From Cucumis sativus (taxonomy: Eukaryota > Streptophyta > Magnoliopsida > Cucurbitales > Cucurbitaceae), in the NCBI RefSeq assembly GCF_000004075.3, contig NC_026656.2:9920001-9984000 (forward strand): a stretch of 64,000 nt of DNA. The letters run 5' to 3'. Of this stretch, positions 11,619-23,140 are shown piece after piece. The notes below the pieces were generated by a model. It saw nothing but the letters and a program-made list of their open reading frames with translations, had not been told where the DNA came from and made no database searches. Position 1 is the stretch's first letter; the number at the start of each line of letters is the position of its first letter. The position numbers and the translations under genes were made by a program.

Positions 11619-12909
11619 CTAAACCACCCTAGTTCCGGTTGTTCCTTTGGGAGGCTCGCCGGGAGCTGCTGTTCCTCCGCCCATGCCATAGTCGGTGTCC
11701 CAATAACCAGGGCCATAGCGGCGGCTGAAGATTCCAGCATGGAGCAAAAGCAGATACAGAAGCTGAGTGAAAGTCAAGATAATTATAAAAGCTTCCACCA
11801 CTCTCAGCCTCCACCCTCTGTGGCCTCCTATGTTGATTTGCTTACAGGCCAACCTGTGGAGAGGGAAGAGTAACAAACCAATGATATTGTTGTTGAAGGC
11901 TATCACAGTCTAAAGAGGAGAATATTTTATGGAGTCGATTGAAAATTACCCAAAAGCTAGAACAGTTACAGCCCAAGTGAGCAAGGAAGTTGATCCTGCA
12001 CCGGCGAGGCTGTCGCTCCTCCATGCTCTGATATGGTAGAGTCCGGCCAGTTTTGATGCTATTCCAAGAACAGCCGTCAGCATTGCAAATGTCAGGAAAA
12101 ACGGCGTCGCTCCGTTGCCTCCCATACCTTGTGCAGTCCAAAACAAAACACCATCAACATCTCTTCTTTTAGTTTCAAGATCGATATATAATCAAGTAAA
12201 GACACAATCTCAAAGGTTCAGTCCGATTCTTCACTGTCGAACTCAAAGATAAAATATTTAGGACCAGTTTGGGAAACTGAGCAATATTTTTTTCCTCCTC
12301 AAAATCACACAATTACAGAACTGATAATATATGATTTAGTTATTTAATCAATTTTCTTTCCTTCGTCTAATTTAAACTGTCATATAAAATTTTCAAATAA
12401 TAGGTTCAAAAGATCATTGAAAATTTGGCTCATAGTTTTGTTAAATATTTTTCAAATTATAATAAGTTCAATAGATCCTTGAAAATTTTGCTCATAGTTC
12501 TGTTAAGGAAACATGGTTTTTAGGAAATTATTCTAAATATTTAGAATGTAATATAAAGGAAAATTATCTTTTAAAAATATTTAAGAATATAGCAAAACAT
12601 TACAAAATAGATACCATCATGATATTTGTGAATTTTGGTATATTTGAAAATAGTAAAAGATTAAAAACACAAAAAGTACATTATTTTACGGAAGCATTTG
12701 CATTTAAAGTAAAAGCAAAAAAGAATGAAAGCATTTGCATTTAAAGTAAAGGCAAAAAAAGAATGGAAAGAAAAGTTACTTGGATGGTAGGTAGTGCCAT
12801 TGATGAATCTATTAAGACACCAACTAGCAAAACCCAAGAGAATCAAATACATAATCAAGTTAAGAAACAACAATGGAGCTGCCATGTTCCTTCCCATTGT
12901 TTGAGCCAT
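11619..12909 (-). CDS. AWPM-19-like (PM1) membrane protein
   Basis: Plasma-membrane protein of the AWPM-19 family. Members are induced by abscisic acid, late embryogenesis and dehydration; a rice member (PM1) has been reported to promote ABA uptake. Three exons: 12909-12780, 12127-11950 and 11853-11619, with GT-AG junctions in phases 1 and 2, giving 180 aa, which is normal for the family. Family landmarks are 'GRNMAAPLLFLNLIMYL', 'GFASWCLNRFING', 'HIRAWRSDSLAGAGS', 'GGHRGWRLRVVEAFIIILTF' and 'YGPGYWDTDYGMGG'. Four hydrophobic helices lie at about residues 10-31, 49-72, 85-105 and 118-142. The C-terminus is glycine/proline-rich and presumably cytosolic. Upstream ACGT and RY motifs fit ABA/seed control. 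It converges with the SURF6 gene. The identification is secure; transport activity of this copy is not shown by sequence. Confidence 0.93.
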
Positions 12910-13059
12910 CTTTTCTCTCTAACCACAACAAAAAACACTTTCAAAGATGAAGATGGATAGATATTATCACAAATCCACAACAAAGAAAAGCAGATAAGGC
13001 AAACCAAAGCGCTTTTAATACATTCCCTGTAACAACCAAAGTTTGTATTTAAATACACA

Positions 13060-13140
13060 TATATAGTAGAACCAAGCTTAGTCCCTTACATACACGTGTG
13101 AACAAAATGTCTTGCATGCTTTCTCATAGGTACACGTGTT
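13060..13140 (-). promoter_or_regulatory. AWPM-19 promoter: TATA, two G-box/ABRE, one RY motif
   Basis: Upstream of the AWPM-19 start codon, on its strand, lie a TATA-like 'ctatatatg' (about 13061-13069), a G-box in the palindrome 'acacgtgt' (13092-13099), an RY core CATGCA (complement of 13113-13118) and a second G-box CACGTG (13133-13138). ABRE/G-box plus RY is the usual combination bound by bZIP (ABF/ABI5) and B3 (ABI3/FUS3) factors in seed and ABA-responsive genes. The motifs are seen directly; their function is inferred. Confidence 0.6.
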
Positions 13141-14088
13141 GGGACACTTGTCAATAACCTTCTCTTATGTTGATCAAACGGTGCAGGTTTCTGATCCAGT
13201 AAGGTCTCAATCAAAAAGTGCTTTTGTTTTGTGTTTCTTTGATATGGCCAACAGAAGAATGAATGAAGGAATGTGAGAATTATGTCTGTTTCTAGCTGCT
13301 GCTTGTTTTAATGGGAATAAGTATTATGCATTACTGTGGGAGCTGAGTTATTTTTTTCTTTTTACCCAACAACAGAACTACTTGTAAGGTTTATGATTAG
13401 AATTATTTTTATGTTGGGAAAGTGTAATAAAAATATTCATTCTACAACTACTATCCTTTTTTTGTCATGAAGGTTTTTTAAGGATTAGAAACAAAATGCT
13501 CAATTTATGATTGGTCCTCAGTATTTAACACTTTCCAATTTCAACCAATGTGCTAACCGTGATGATATTGGATATTACAAAATGGTATTAGTGGATAATT
13601 TATTTAGTTGGTAACAAATATATCCTCTTTAGTTCTTGCACTCAGATTCATTGTTCTAGAAAACAATTTATTTGATCCTACAATACTGAATTTGAGAATT
13701 CAATTCATTCTCTAAAATTAAGATTTTTATTAAATAGTAAACCAATTCATTATAGTTTGAATATCCATCCCTAATTCAATGTCTCTAACATGATTGATCC
13801 CTCTTTAGATTTTAAAAGTTTGATATTTTTGTAATATTTGTGATACCGTTTGAAGTATAGTAATAATGTGACAGGTAAAACATTATAGATATTGTCATTG
13901 GTTGTCCATAAACATTTTGTTGTATTAGTTTAATATATATATAGAATAATCTTTGAGCTTCTGAATCACTCAAACTCTGTTTCTGTAAAAGAGCAGTCAG
14001 ATATAAAAAGAAGAGGTATGATGCTTTTGACTTTAGAATCAACATAGACAAGTTTGTCTTACAAGGCACAAGGAAAGTTCATACAGAT
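13141..14088. other. Intergenic region between AWPM-19 and the coiled-coil gene
   Basis: Contains distal promoter sequence of the AWPM-19 gene and 3' flanking sequence of the next gene. No additional gene could be supported. The 85-codon open frame near 13812-14069 shows no recognisable domain. Confidence 0.5.
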
Positions 14089-17000
14089 TTAGAAGTTGTG
14101 TTTTCGAAGCTGAGAAGGAGAATTCAGTGTCCCGTTTTTCTCTATTTCACGCAGCCTTGCTCTTTCCATCTTCCTTTTGCGCCATTCCTCCAGAGCTTTG
14201 TCACAAACCATTCACACTTATATTAGATGAGATACAAGATGGTGGTTCCGGCTAAACAAGTCGATTCAACTTGCTTTTTTTTTGTTAGAATCAGCATCAA
14301 ACTAATAATTGGCCTTAAGGGAAAATATAACCAAAGTTGAAATGTTTATAGGTTTTAACCTTTCACTTTTGAGTCTAGTACCAATTTTGAAAATTCTTTA
14401 AAAACTAATTGGTACTTGATATAAATCTCAAATGTGTATCTAGTAGATCCACAAAATTTTTAAAATCCGAAAAATTAGAGAGATTTAACTTGAAAATTCA
14501 AGTTTCGGAATCAAGTTGGCAAAAATCTCAAAGTCTAGGAACCTGAAGACAAACCAAAAGAATTCAGTTGTTTTGATTTACGGCTGGCATAAAGGAGGAT
14601 GGGCTGGGAGGGAGAAGGTCTCAGAGCAGAAATATTGTACCTTTTAAACTAGAAGCATCATTGAGAGAACGGAAGTCTTTCAATCTTTTAGAAAGATCCA
14701 TTGCAGCATTCTGCTTGGAGTCTTTGTCTTGTACAGCTTCTGTTTCATAATATGCTTCCTCCTGAATTTCCCTTACCTGAAGAATTATGAAGATTTAAAC
14801 TCCAATGCAAAAGAAAATTCCAAATGTGCATTGGCACCAGGGTGCAAACTAAAAAGGAGGGATAAACATAGTTCGAGTAAATTCAAGTAACTAAGTCTAA
14901 ATAGTCTAGTCTTCAGTCGTTTGTTGTTTCTTTCTCCTTCCTTTTACTCAAGAGGTCAAACCATGAGTAACTCTATGGTAATTGGCATTTGCATAGAACT
15001 TTTTCCTACAAATTAGAGGTTCGATCTCTCTCCCCACTGTTGTTTGTACTCAAATAAAATAAAATAAAATAAATGAATAAAAAGTCTTGAACTCGAGAGG
15101 CTTCGTTTTCATTTTCTTGGAATTATCTTGTTGAATTGACAATTTACTCATGAAACCTAAGTCTTATGTTTTGATGGGTTATAGGGTATGCTTGATGAAG
15201 TGCTTACCCTTTTAATCAGCTCCAAAGGTTGCATAGAAAGTCGAATCTCTTGAGCTTCCTTGATATATTTGAGTTGATCTGCAGTGCCAATTTTCAGACG
15301 TTATCTAATTTAGCAATCTAATTGAGTTACACAACCACCAGAAACAGGAAAATTAACAGCAAAAATTAGAGAGCATAATCAAAGTAGAACAGAACACCAA
15401 ATTCAGACCACAATTTGTTCACACAGCAAAGTTCAGATAATAAGTCAGATTAGACAAAAAGTATTCCCTTTACGCTTAGTAATGTTTCAAATATCAAAAT
15501 ATTAAACTAGATAATGTCTGAAGCACTATATAAATTCATTACTAGCTCAAGGGTGATAACAAACAATCAGGGCAAAAAACTATGCTCGTTCTTTCCTTCA
15601 AGCTCTACTGGGAAGGAACAGGCAGGGCTGCAGAATTGCTTAAACTAAAATGATTTTTCTTTTATGAAATTGTTGTCTTGCATTACCAGGTCAAGAGTGA
15701 TAATAACAATCGGGGCAAAATATACAGAGGACAAAGCAACACATAGAACTGTGTTATCGAAATGGGCTGAACGTTGCAGGATCATTATTTATCCAACGTA
15801 TTAGCAAGCTCTAATAGAAACACTTCCTAAAGAACATATCGATCCAAATTATATGCTAAGAGAATTACCCAACATTTGAGCAAGTTTACTGACTACAGCC
15901 AGCTTTTAGATTCTCCAAGAATATGTGACGAATGAAAATTGATCCAATTATACAGATAACAATGTCGCTATGGCATCACATCACATAATGCCAAGTTATA
16001 AAGTTTGATGTGAAATGTCAAAACATAACAATGACAAGCAAAGTTTGAAAGCAAGCTTTCGCACATGGCAAGATAATGGTCGACCATGAGCCTAAACTTG
16101 TCCCTTTTAAGAACCTCAATTGATTGCTTAAAGCATGAAAGAGGTAATCCTATTTCAGTTCCAAACTTCTGTTTTGAAGGGGGGTCAAAGTTTTAGATCA
16201 TTGTCTCCCTCTCACCTTTGAGTAAGGTTTTAATCAGTTTGGAAGCTTACAAGTATCGGACTTACTATGTTCCCCACTTTCAATCTCTCTTCTTTTGTGA
16301 AGGGAGATATTAGGCGCTACCACAATCTTCTGAAGTTTCCACCCGTTATCTCAACTCAAGTAATGAAAGGTCATACAATAATAGGACTCTCGAAATTTGG
16401 AGAACACATAGATATAATGTTCCATTCCAATAACAGCCGATTTTATAACAGAAGAAACGGAAGTAAAAACTGAAAATTTGATGTTACAATTGTGCTTTCC
16501 CAAATTAGATCACCTTCACTCAACTCCTACACGAAATCTCTGCCAGAAAATTTAATCCAAAAATGCAAGATTTAAGAATAAAAAATTATAGGTACAAATG
16601 ACACCTGACAGAGTAGGGATTTCCAGGAAAGCCAAACATGCAAATAACAGAGGATGCAAACAAGTCTTGGACACCAAAGTTCTTTTTTCTTTCTTTTCAT
16701 TCCCTTGGGAGTTTGTTCCATAAACACTTCCTTTTCATTTTATCAAGGAAAGTTGTTTCTTGTTCCCAAATAACAGAGGTTGCCAGCAAATCTTATAACC
16801 CAATTCTGGACTAATATAATCAAAACAACAATTGCTGTTGCTAGCAGAAAATTTCAGGTGCTTATGATATTTGAGAGAGTCTGAACTTCCAGGATATCCA
16901 AAATTACAATAATGAGATATCCATTCCATCTCAGCTACAGATTTTTACCGATTTACAATGACAACTAGGGGAGATCAAACTTCACAGTGCTAATTTGATC

Positions 17001-17514
17001 ACAACAGAAGAATGTAAATGTTGGGAACTTAAAAGAAGACAAGTTTCATTATCTTGTTCAAGTCTACAACTGCCTTAGATTCTGACTAACTGGATTGAAG
17101 GATTACATTTCAAGTCCTCAAAGATGCAATTTCTTGTTTCCTGGTGGTACATATATAACACCTTAATCCTCAACTTATCAATCGCCGACAAGCAATATCC
17201 AATTCAAACAACTACGTTATCATCTCATGGAATCAAAACTCAAAGCCAAGGAAAAATCTCACCTAACTTCATCAAATCCCCAACAAATATTTCGATTACT
17301 GCACATGGAATTTATAAAAGAAATTGGGAAAAGTAAAGAGGAGGAGATAAGACAAACCCAGTTTGTGATTTGTCGACAAGGGTCTGTTCCGTGAAGAAGC
17401 AACAGATAAAAAACCCTGAAGCAGAAGAAAAGCAGCCACTAGGTTCAACAAGCACAAAGCTATGGTGGCATTCCTAAACGAGAACCTCAATCTCCATGAC
17501 TGTTGGACCTCCAT
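14089..17514 (-). CDS. Small single-helix, coiled-coil protein of unknown function
   Basis: Not recognised as a named family. Four exons join in frame with GT-AG sites: 17514-17358, 15278-15208, 14776-14641 and 14195-14089 (phases 1, 0, 1), giving 156 aa. The N-terminus 'MEVQQSWRLRFSFRNATIAL' is basic. A hydrophobic segment follows at about residues 17-37, which could be a signal anchor with the rest on one side of a membrane. The remainder is charged and predicted helical: 'LKYIKEAQEIRLSMQPLELI' (54-73), an acidic stretch, then 'EEWRKRKMERARLREIEKNG' (124-143). The perfect phase match of four exons and the heptad-like charge pattern argue that it is real. The start is the first ATG with no plausible coding upstream. 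Intron 1 is about 2.1 kb and intron 2 carries a SINE relic. The exon structure is inferred from one genome only, so small alternative exons are possible. Confidence 0.75.
14955..15075 (+). mobile_element. tRNA-derived SINE relic
   Basis: Shows a box-A-like 'gagtaactctatggtaatt', a box-B-like 'gaggttcgatctc' (about 15016-15028) about 45 bases later, a pyrimidine stretch 'tctctccccactgttgt', and an A-rich (aaaat)n-like tail. This is the architecture of plant SINEs. It lies inside intron 2 of the coiled-coil gene, antisense to it. Confidence 0.55.
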
Positions 17515-18098
17515 TTTTTCTATAGGTACTATCAATGGGTATTCCCTTTACTTTCTCAAATACCATTCAACTGTTTACATCGAAGCCGCAGAAATTAGAA
17601 GCAACACCAGAGAAATCTGCAGGTGATGATTTTGAAGAAATGAAGGAAATCAGTTTGGGGGTAATTGAGAAAAATGGGAAGAGATTCGTATAAAAACTCT
17701 CTCTCTCTGAAATTGGTAGTGAAAACGAGAGAAATTCTTCAATTCAGTTCAACTGCTTCTCCTCTCTGTTCTTCCCTTCATCTTTGGTTCCTTCCTATTC
17801 TTTTTATGTATTAAATAATGTCTTAATTACTTTGATTAAACATTGATGAAAAGTGACAGCTACTTTGATTTTACCATGGCAACTACAACTACTCTCGGAT
17901 GGGGTCAGGTGATTTGGGTTACTATAGTCTATGTTAATAATAGTTCGTCAATTAGTACTTTATTATGCTATGTATTATTATAAGTGAGGTTTGGATGTCG
18001 ATTATTATATTTTGAGTTATTATAATCCGTGCTTGGAGGTGCATACTATAATTTAGGTTCATTTTTCTATTTTTTAAATATTTTTTTTGTACATATTA
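17515..18098. other. 5' flank of the coiled-coil gene and MITE-like DNA
   Basis: Positions 17515-17800 are the likely 5' UTR and promoter of the minus-strand coiled-coil gene, with a ctctctctc tract at about 17698-17708. Positions 17880-18080 contain repeated 'ttactatagt' / 'attataatccgtg' strings that look like MITE remains, but termini could not be defined. Confidence 0.4.
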
Positions 18099-18198
18099 GA
18101 GGTGTTCGTGGTTCGGCTTAAAGCTAAAACCACAAAATGAAAAAAAAAAAATCTCATTTGAAAGCAAACTGAACCGCTCATCTATGTCAAACCGAATG

Positions 18199-18270
18199 AA
18201 AACCGAACCACTTGTACATAAATAAAACTGAATCAAAACCGAACCACTTGTACATAAATAAAACTGAATC
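18199..18270 (+). repeat. 36-bp tandem duplication
   Basis: Two identical 36-base copies (18199-18234, 18235-18270) beginning 'aaaaccgaaccacttgtac'. They are followed downstream (to about 18625) by scattered copies of 'caaatgggtgccaaat'. Non-coding. Confidence 0.85.
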
Positions 18271-19413
18271 AAAACCAAATGGGTGCCAAATAATAAACCA
18301 GCAATCAAAATAGCCAAATGAATGTCAAATAATTAACTCAAGATGCCAAAAATTAATTAATTAATAGGTCAAATGGAAAATAGGTATTGCCAAATAGAGG
18401 ATGATAGTTAATTAATCATGGATAATTATTGAGACAGAAAATGGGTGTAAGTAATTTACACAGAATGAATGTGAGATGGTTGCTAAATAATTAAAAGGAT
18501 ACAAATAATTAAACTATGTCAAAGCCAAATGATTGTCAAATGGGTGCCAAATGATTAACCTAACAACTAATTAATTAGTGATTTAAATGAATAATTAAGA
18601 CATCACCCAAATGGGTGCCAAATAATTAATCCACTATCATCAATCATGAACAAAAAAAGAACTTACCAACACGTCTGCCTTTAAATGCAAAAGGTTTTTT
18701 CTTGATCCTCTTCACCTCTTCCCAAATCACAGATAAAAAAAAAAATGTTTTACGTGTCCTCCTCTATCAAATCCTCCGAAAAAATCTTCTCCCCCCAATT
18801 GAATTTCTTTTTTCTCTATAGGGCTAGGTCTTATTTTTTTTTATAGTGAAATGAAGTAGTTTTAGATAGTGGAGTGGAGTGTAGCAGAGAAAGGGGAAAA
18901 AGGTGGGAGAGTGGGAGAGTGGGAGCGTGGAAAACAGAGCGTGGTGACGAAGAAAAACGAAAATAGTGGAATGGTTGAGAAAAATAGAGAGGAGAAGAAC
19001 TTTTATTTTTAATTTTAATTTTAAATATGTTTTTTGTTTTTATTTTTGTTTTAAAACATAAATTTAAAATTTAAGAATTAATAATTAAGATTTAAAATTT
19101 AAAATTTAAATTCAAACTCAATTTTTTTAAAAAAAATAATAAAAATAATAAAAAATACATGACAAAATATGGTATCTACCGTTTGCCCCCATTGTCCATC
19201 ATGAAAATATTTAAATGTGGACAAAGGAAATAGATAAGGTATTTGGGCCAATTTTTTTTATCTTTTGAGAGAAAAGAAAAATATCAACCTTAGCTCTATG
19301 ACTAGGTTTGATAAATGAGAGAAAGGACCTGATGGACAGGTTTCAACCTCAACTTCAGATATGGACTCGATTTAACCAAATCTGATAGACATGCTTCGAC
19401 CTCAGCCAAAATT
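18271..19413. other. Gene-free repeat-rich DNA
   Basis: Contains interspersed 'aaatgggtgccaaat' direct repeats (about 18278, 18537 and 18608), then purine-rich DNA ('gtgggagagtgggag', near 18900). Low-complexity A/T blocks follow (19000-19160). No gene supported. Confidence 0.45.
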
Positions 19414-20580
19414 TCATAAATGAGAAATATTTGGCTCCTGACCATAAGCTAATTGTACTGGGGAGTACTTATGATAAGATGTCGGTCTTATGCATATAAG
19501 TGATGCTGCATGCAGAATAACATGACCCCATACAGATAATGGAAGCTTTGCTCTTATAAATAATGGTATGACAATCAATTGTAAACGCTTGATAAATGAT
19601 TGTGTCAAACCATTTTGTGTCTGAACATGCATGAGTTACAGGATGTTTCAATATTTATCCCAATTGACATGCAATAATTATTAAATGCTTGGGATGTAAA
19701 CTCACCAGCATTATAAATCGAATGTTTTTATTGTATAATAAAAAAATTGTGCTCTTAATTTGATTATTTGAGCAAGTAATCTTGCAAACGCAAGGTTTCG
19801 ACTTGATAATAAACACATATGTGACAATCTACTGGATGCGTCAATTAAAACCATGAAGTATCTAAATGGTCCACTTGGTGGATTAATGGGTCCACATATG
19901 TTACCATGAATTCATTCTAAAAATGTAGGTGACTCAACTCCCACTTGGTTGGTGATGACCTAATAATCAATTTTCCTTGAGAGCAAGCAACACACGATAA
20001 TTCATTACATTAAAGAATCTTCTAGTTCTTCAATAGATGCCCATGAGAATTTTCAATAATTCTTCTCGTCATTATTGATCCCGGATGACACAATCGATCA
20101 TGCCAAACAGTAAACATATCTAAATTTATGAACTTCGGGCTCATGGTTGCATATGTTTAATTACTCGTATATGAGTATAATATAATCCAGAAAAAAAGCC
20201 GGCAGTGTTTCCAATATACGTTTTTTCTGTGAAACAATAAATGTAATATAAATATATTTTATATTATTTTTATTGTTAGTTTCAACATGATAACCATTTT
20301 TACGTATATCTTTGAAACTCAATAAGTTTCTTTTTTACTTACTAGAGAACAAAGCATTATTAATTGTGAATTTTGTTCCTCTAGGCAAAATAAGGTTTGC
20401 TTTACCAAAACCTTCAATCGAATTTGTAGAATCTGATATTGTATTGACATTTGCTTCAAGAATTGTCAATGTAGAAAAATACTTTTTATTTTTAAGTATT
20501 GTGTGCATAGTTGCACTATATGCCAAACATAAGTCTTCATTATTCAAATTTGAGTCAGCCAAAATATGAGAAATGTCCAT
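19414..20580 (-). pseudogene. Copia pol relic: protease region and integrase
   Basis: Broken polyprotein fragments. The part at 20580-20335 reads 'YSATMHTILKNKKYFSTLT' and 'NLILPRGTKFTINNALF', resembling the region around the aspartic protease of plant copia elements. Further along the strand is an integrase zinc-finger-like 'WHDRLCHPG' (near 20080) and, at 19632-19414, the integrase core end 'YHKYSPVQLAYGQEPNISHL'. Several in-frame stops and frame changes separate these pieces. Non-functional. Confidence 0.75.
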
Positions 20581-20884
20581 AACGCTTCATAAAAAAGAAA
20601 TTATAATAAGTCTCATGGTAAAAAAAAAAATCTAACGTTGAAATATAAATAATTTATATAAATTGAAAAATGTTGAATAGAGAAAACACCAAAATATAAT
20701 GTAAATATCAATTTTGGACATTATCATAATTAAAGGAAGTATTTTCCACTCCTTCATTAACATCAGTTTTCTGTTCAGGAGACTAAAAAAACCAGCAACA
20801 TCGAAATGTGTCATATTCGAAGGGTCATAGACATCATCTTGATAGGCAAAGTTTACTTCCACGTTCTTCCATTTTTCCTTTAAT

Positions 20885-21720
20885 GAAGCTTAATAGAGGT
20901 CGACTAAGTGCTTGGACGTACGACAAGTACGAGTCCAATGACCATTCATACCACAACGAAAGCATTGATTTTCACCACTTTTTAATTTCTTATTTTGTGG
21001 AGTTTTTCCTCTATGAACATCATTTGTGGTTTTCTTGAAATCTAAATAATTATTACCACGGAAAGTATAATTACTTCTTCCTTTACCACGGTCACGACCT
21101 TGACCTCAACCACGACCTCGACTATTATTGTTTGAAGATACAACATTCCCTTCAGGGAATGATGTTGTTCCAATTGGTCGAGAGTCATGGTTTTTCATTA
21201 ATAACTCATTATTTTGTTCAGCCACAAGAAGACATGATATGAGTTCAGAATATTTTTTAAACCTTCTTTCTCGATATTGTTGTTGTAGGAGCATATTCGA
21301 GACATGAAATATGGAAAATATTGTCTCTAACATATCTTCATCAGAAATTTTTTCTCCTTGTAACAATAATTTTGAACAAATCTTAAATAATGCGGAATTA
21401 TAATCACTTATTGATTTAAAATCTGCAACCTTAAGTGCATCCAATCATATTGAGCTTTAGAAATAATCACACTTTTTTTTTATGATCATACATTTCTTTT
21501 AAACTTTGCCATAATTTATTGGGATCTTTTACTGTAAGATATTCAATTTTTAGTCCCTCATGAAAATGATGTTGAAGGAAAATCATGACTTTTGTCTTTT
21601 CTTGACTTGAAGTCGTGTTTCCTTCTTTAATTGTTTCTCCAAGATTCATGGCATCCAAATGAATTTCAGCATCAAGCACCCATGAGAAATAATTATACCA
21701 TTGATATCAAGAGCTAGAAA
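20885..21720 (-). pseudogene. Copia gag relic with CCHC zinc knuckle
   Basis: The first part (21720-21467) resembles the plant copia gag start ('LDAEIHLDAMNLGETIKEGN' then 'DPNKLWQSLKEMYDH'). The second (21444-21106), in another frame, continues the UBN2-type domain and an RG-rich linker. A zinc knuckle lies at 20964-20923: C-F-R-C-x4-H-x4-C. A stop follows soon after. At least one frameshift breaks gag near 21450-21467. Confidence 0.8.
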
Positions 21721-22275
21721 TTCTAATTTGGTAAAACTATAACAAATAAATTTATTTATATTAGAAATTTAATAAACATGTTAAACATGCATTATAAAAC
21801 AACTTAGATAAATATCATATTATGGAAAATTGTGACAACATACTTATACATAATATATTAAAACAACATGGTAAATTGATAAAAACATTTAGATAATAAA
21901 AATACTTACAAAACTTATACTAATTGAAAGTAGATATTTAAACTATAGACACAAACCATTAAGAACCCATAAACTATACATAGATCTTAAAATAATTGAA
22001 ATAAGAATCAAACATAAACAATCACATAAATCATAAATAAATAAGATGAATCAATCAACAATCTTATTATGAACTAACAATATTTTAACAAACAATAATT
22101 TTGTAAACATAATATGTAAAATTACAACATGCAATAGGTTCAAAAGATTACCTTCTCAAACATTTAAACTATGCATAAAGTTTATATGAAATAGTTCATG
22201 CAATGTTCACAAGTACAAAACAAGAAAACAAACTAATACTTTATAGCCTACCTTTTGCAAATGATAAAATTGTAG

Positions 22276-22293
22276 AGACTCGTGCTGATAATG
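22276..22293 (-). other. Putative primer-binding site
   Basis: Immediately downstream of the LTR end, on the minus strand, the sequence reads 'cattatcagcacgagtct'. This resembles the 'ttatcagcacgag' segment commonly found after plant copia LTRs. Confidence 0.45.
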
Positions 22294-22542
22294 TGTTATA
22301 AAACAAGAACAAAGAAGCTAAATAAGGATAATGAAGCAACCAAAGAGAATAAGTAGGGAATGGAGGAAGTAGAAAACAATTGTACTCAAGTGTGGTGTGT
22401 CTTACAAAGGAACCACATACCTCTATTTATAGGACATGTCATGGTATGGGTTACACTATGAAATTCAATGGGATGAAAGTTACATGAAATAAAGTGAGAG
22501 TTATAGGAATATTGGTAACTCTTTATTGAATCTGTTATAGCA
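22294..22542 (-). repeat. Copia LTR with TATA box
   Basis: On the minus strand this 249-bp segment starts TGCTATAACA and ends with the complement of TGTTATAAAA, giving short imperfect terminal inverted repeats (8 of 10 matching) with TG...CA ends. A TATA box 'tataaatagag' lies at 22432-22422. The left boundary is uncertain because the adjoining bases could also be read as gag of the neighbouring element. Confidence 0.5.
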
Positions 22543-22990
22543 AACAAGGGCTAGTGGGTTTGTTTCCTCTTCCTCGGCCACGTCCACGACTATTGAAGTT
22601 GTTTCCATCTCCACGTCCATTTGGGTTCATACGACTATTGAAGTTGTTTCCATCTCCACGTCCATTTGGGTTCGAATGATTTCCACCATATTGATACGAG
22701 GAATGATTTCCACCATATTGATAGGAGTTCTTATTCTGCCGATTGTCACCCCCTCTATTGCGAATTCCACCATATTGATAGGAGTTCTTATTCTGCCGAT
22801 TGTCACCCCCTCTATTGCGAATTCCACCATATTGATAGGAGTTCTTATTCTGCCGATTGTCACCCCCTCTATTGCGAACCATATTAACAGCATGATTAGA
22901 AATATCTTTCGTTGAGAGTTATGATGTTCAAGGCGCTCTGATTGCATATCCAACCAAGATAATATATGTGACTGGATTATATATCTCATC
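22535..22990 (-). pseudogene. Second copia gag fragment with 19-residue tandem repeats
   Basis: Open fragment on the minus strand with three copies of a 57-bp unit (22735-22880) encoding the 19-residue repeat 'IRNRGGDNRQNKNSYQYGG'. This is followed by a duplicated 'NPNGRGDGNNFNSR' and an RG-rich tail ending 'NKPTSPC'. This composition matches the RG-rich linker before the zinc knuckle in plant copia gag proteins. The upstream part ('SWLDMQSERLEHHNS') is in another frame. It abuts the LTR at 22542, which may have inserted here. Confidence 0.65.
22735..22880 (-). repeat. 57-bp tandem repeat (about three copies)
   Basis: Unit beginning 'attccaccatattgatagga' on the plus strand, period 57, near-identical copies. 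The period is a multiple of three and so keeps the gag frame open. Confidence 0.9.
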
Positions 22991-23140
22991 TAGCCCCAAT
23001 AACACCGGGCTCCTTCCCACTAGGTTGATAGTCTTTTGGGATGCCGAGCCGAAAGATTCATTGATTGTTTTGAAATGAGTCATTGATTCAAGGGAGAGTT
23101 GCTAAAATTTGGAATTGTTGATGATTGACTATTTTCTCTT

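Larger units (their letters stand above)
19414..22542 (-). mobile_element. Decayed Ty1/copia retrotransposon (5' LTR, gag, protease, integrase)
   Basis: Reading on the minus strand from 22542 to 19414: an LTR of about 249 bp, a primer-binding-like site, gag, a CCHC knuckle, protease-region remains, and integrase. No reverse transcriptase or RNase H was found before the sequence loses similarity near 19414, and no 3' LTR is recognisable, so the element is truncated. All reading frames carry stops or shifts; it cannot encode a working polyprotein. Details are given in the component entries. Confidence 0.8.

Noticed and set aside
15010-15040. Possible tRNA gene (GGTTCGA box)
   Set aside because: No cloverleaf can be formed; box A and B spacing with an A-rich tail fit a SINE.
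17515-17535. Extra N-terminal residues before the ATG of the coiled-coil protein
   Set aside because: They would start at TTG; the first ATG is at 17514.
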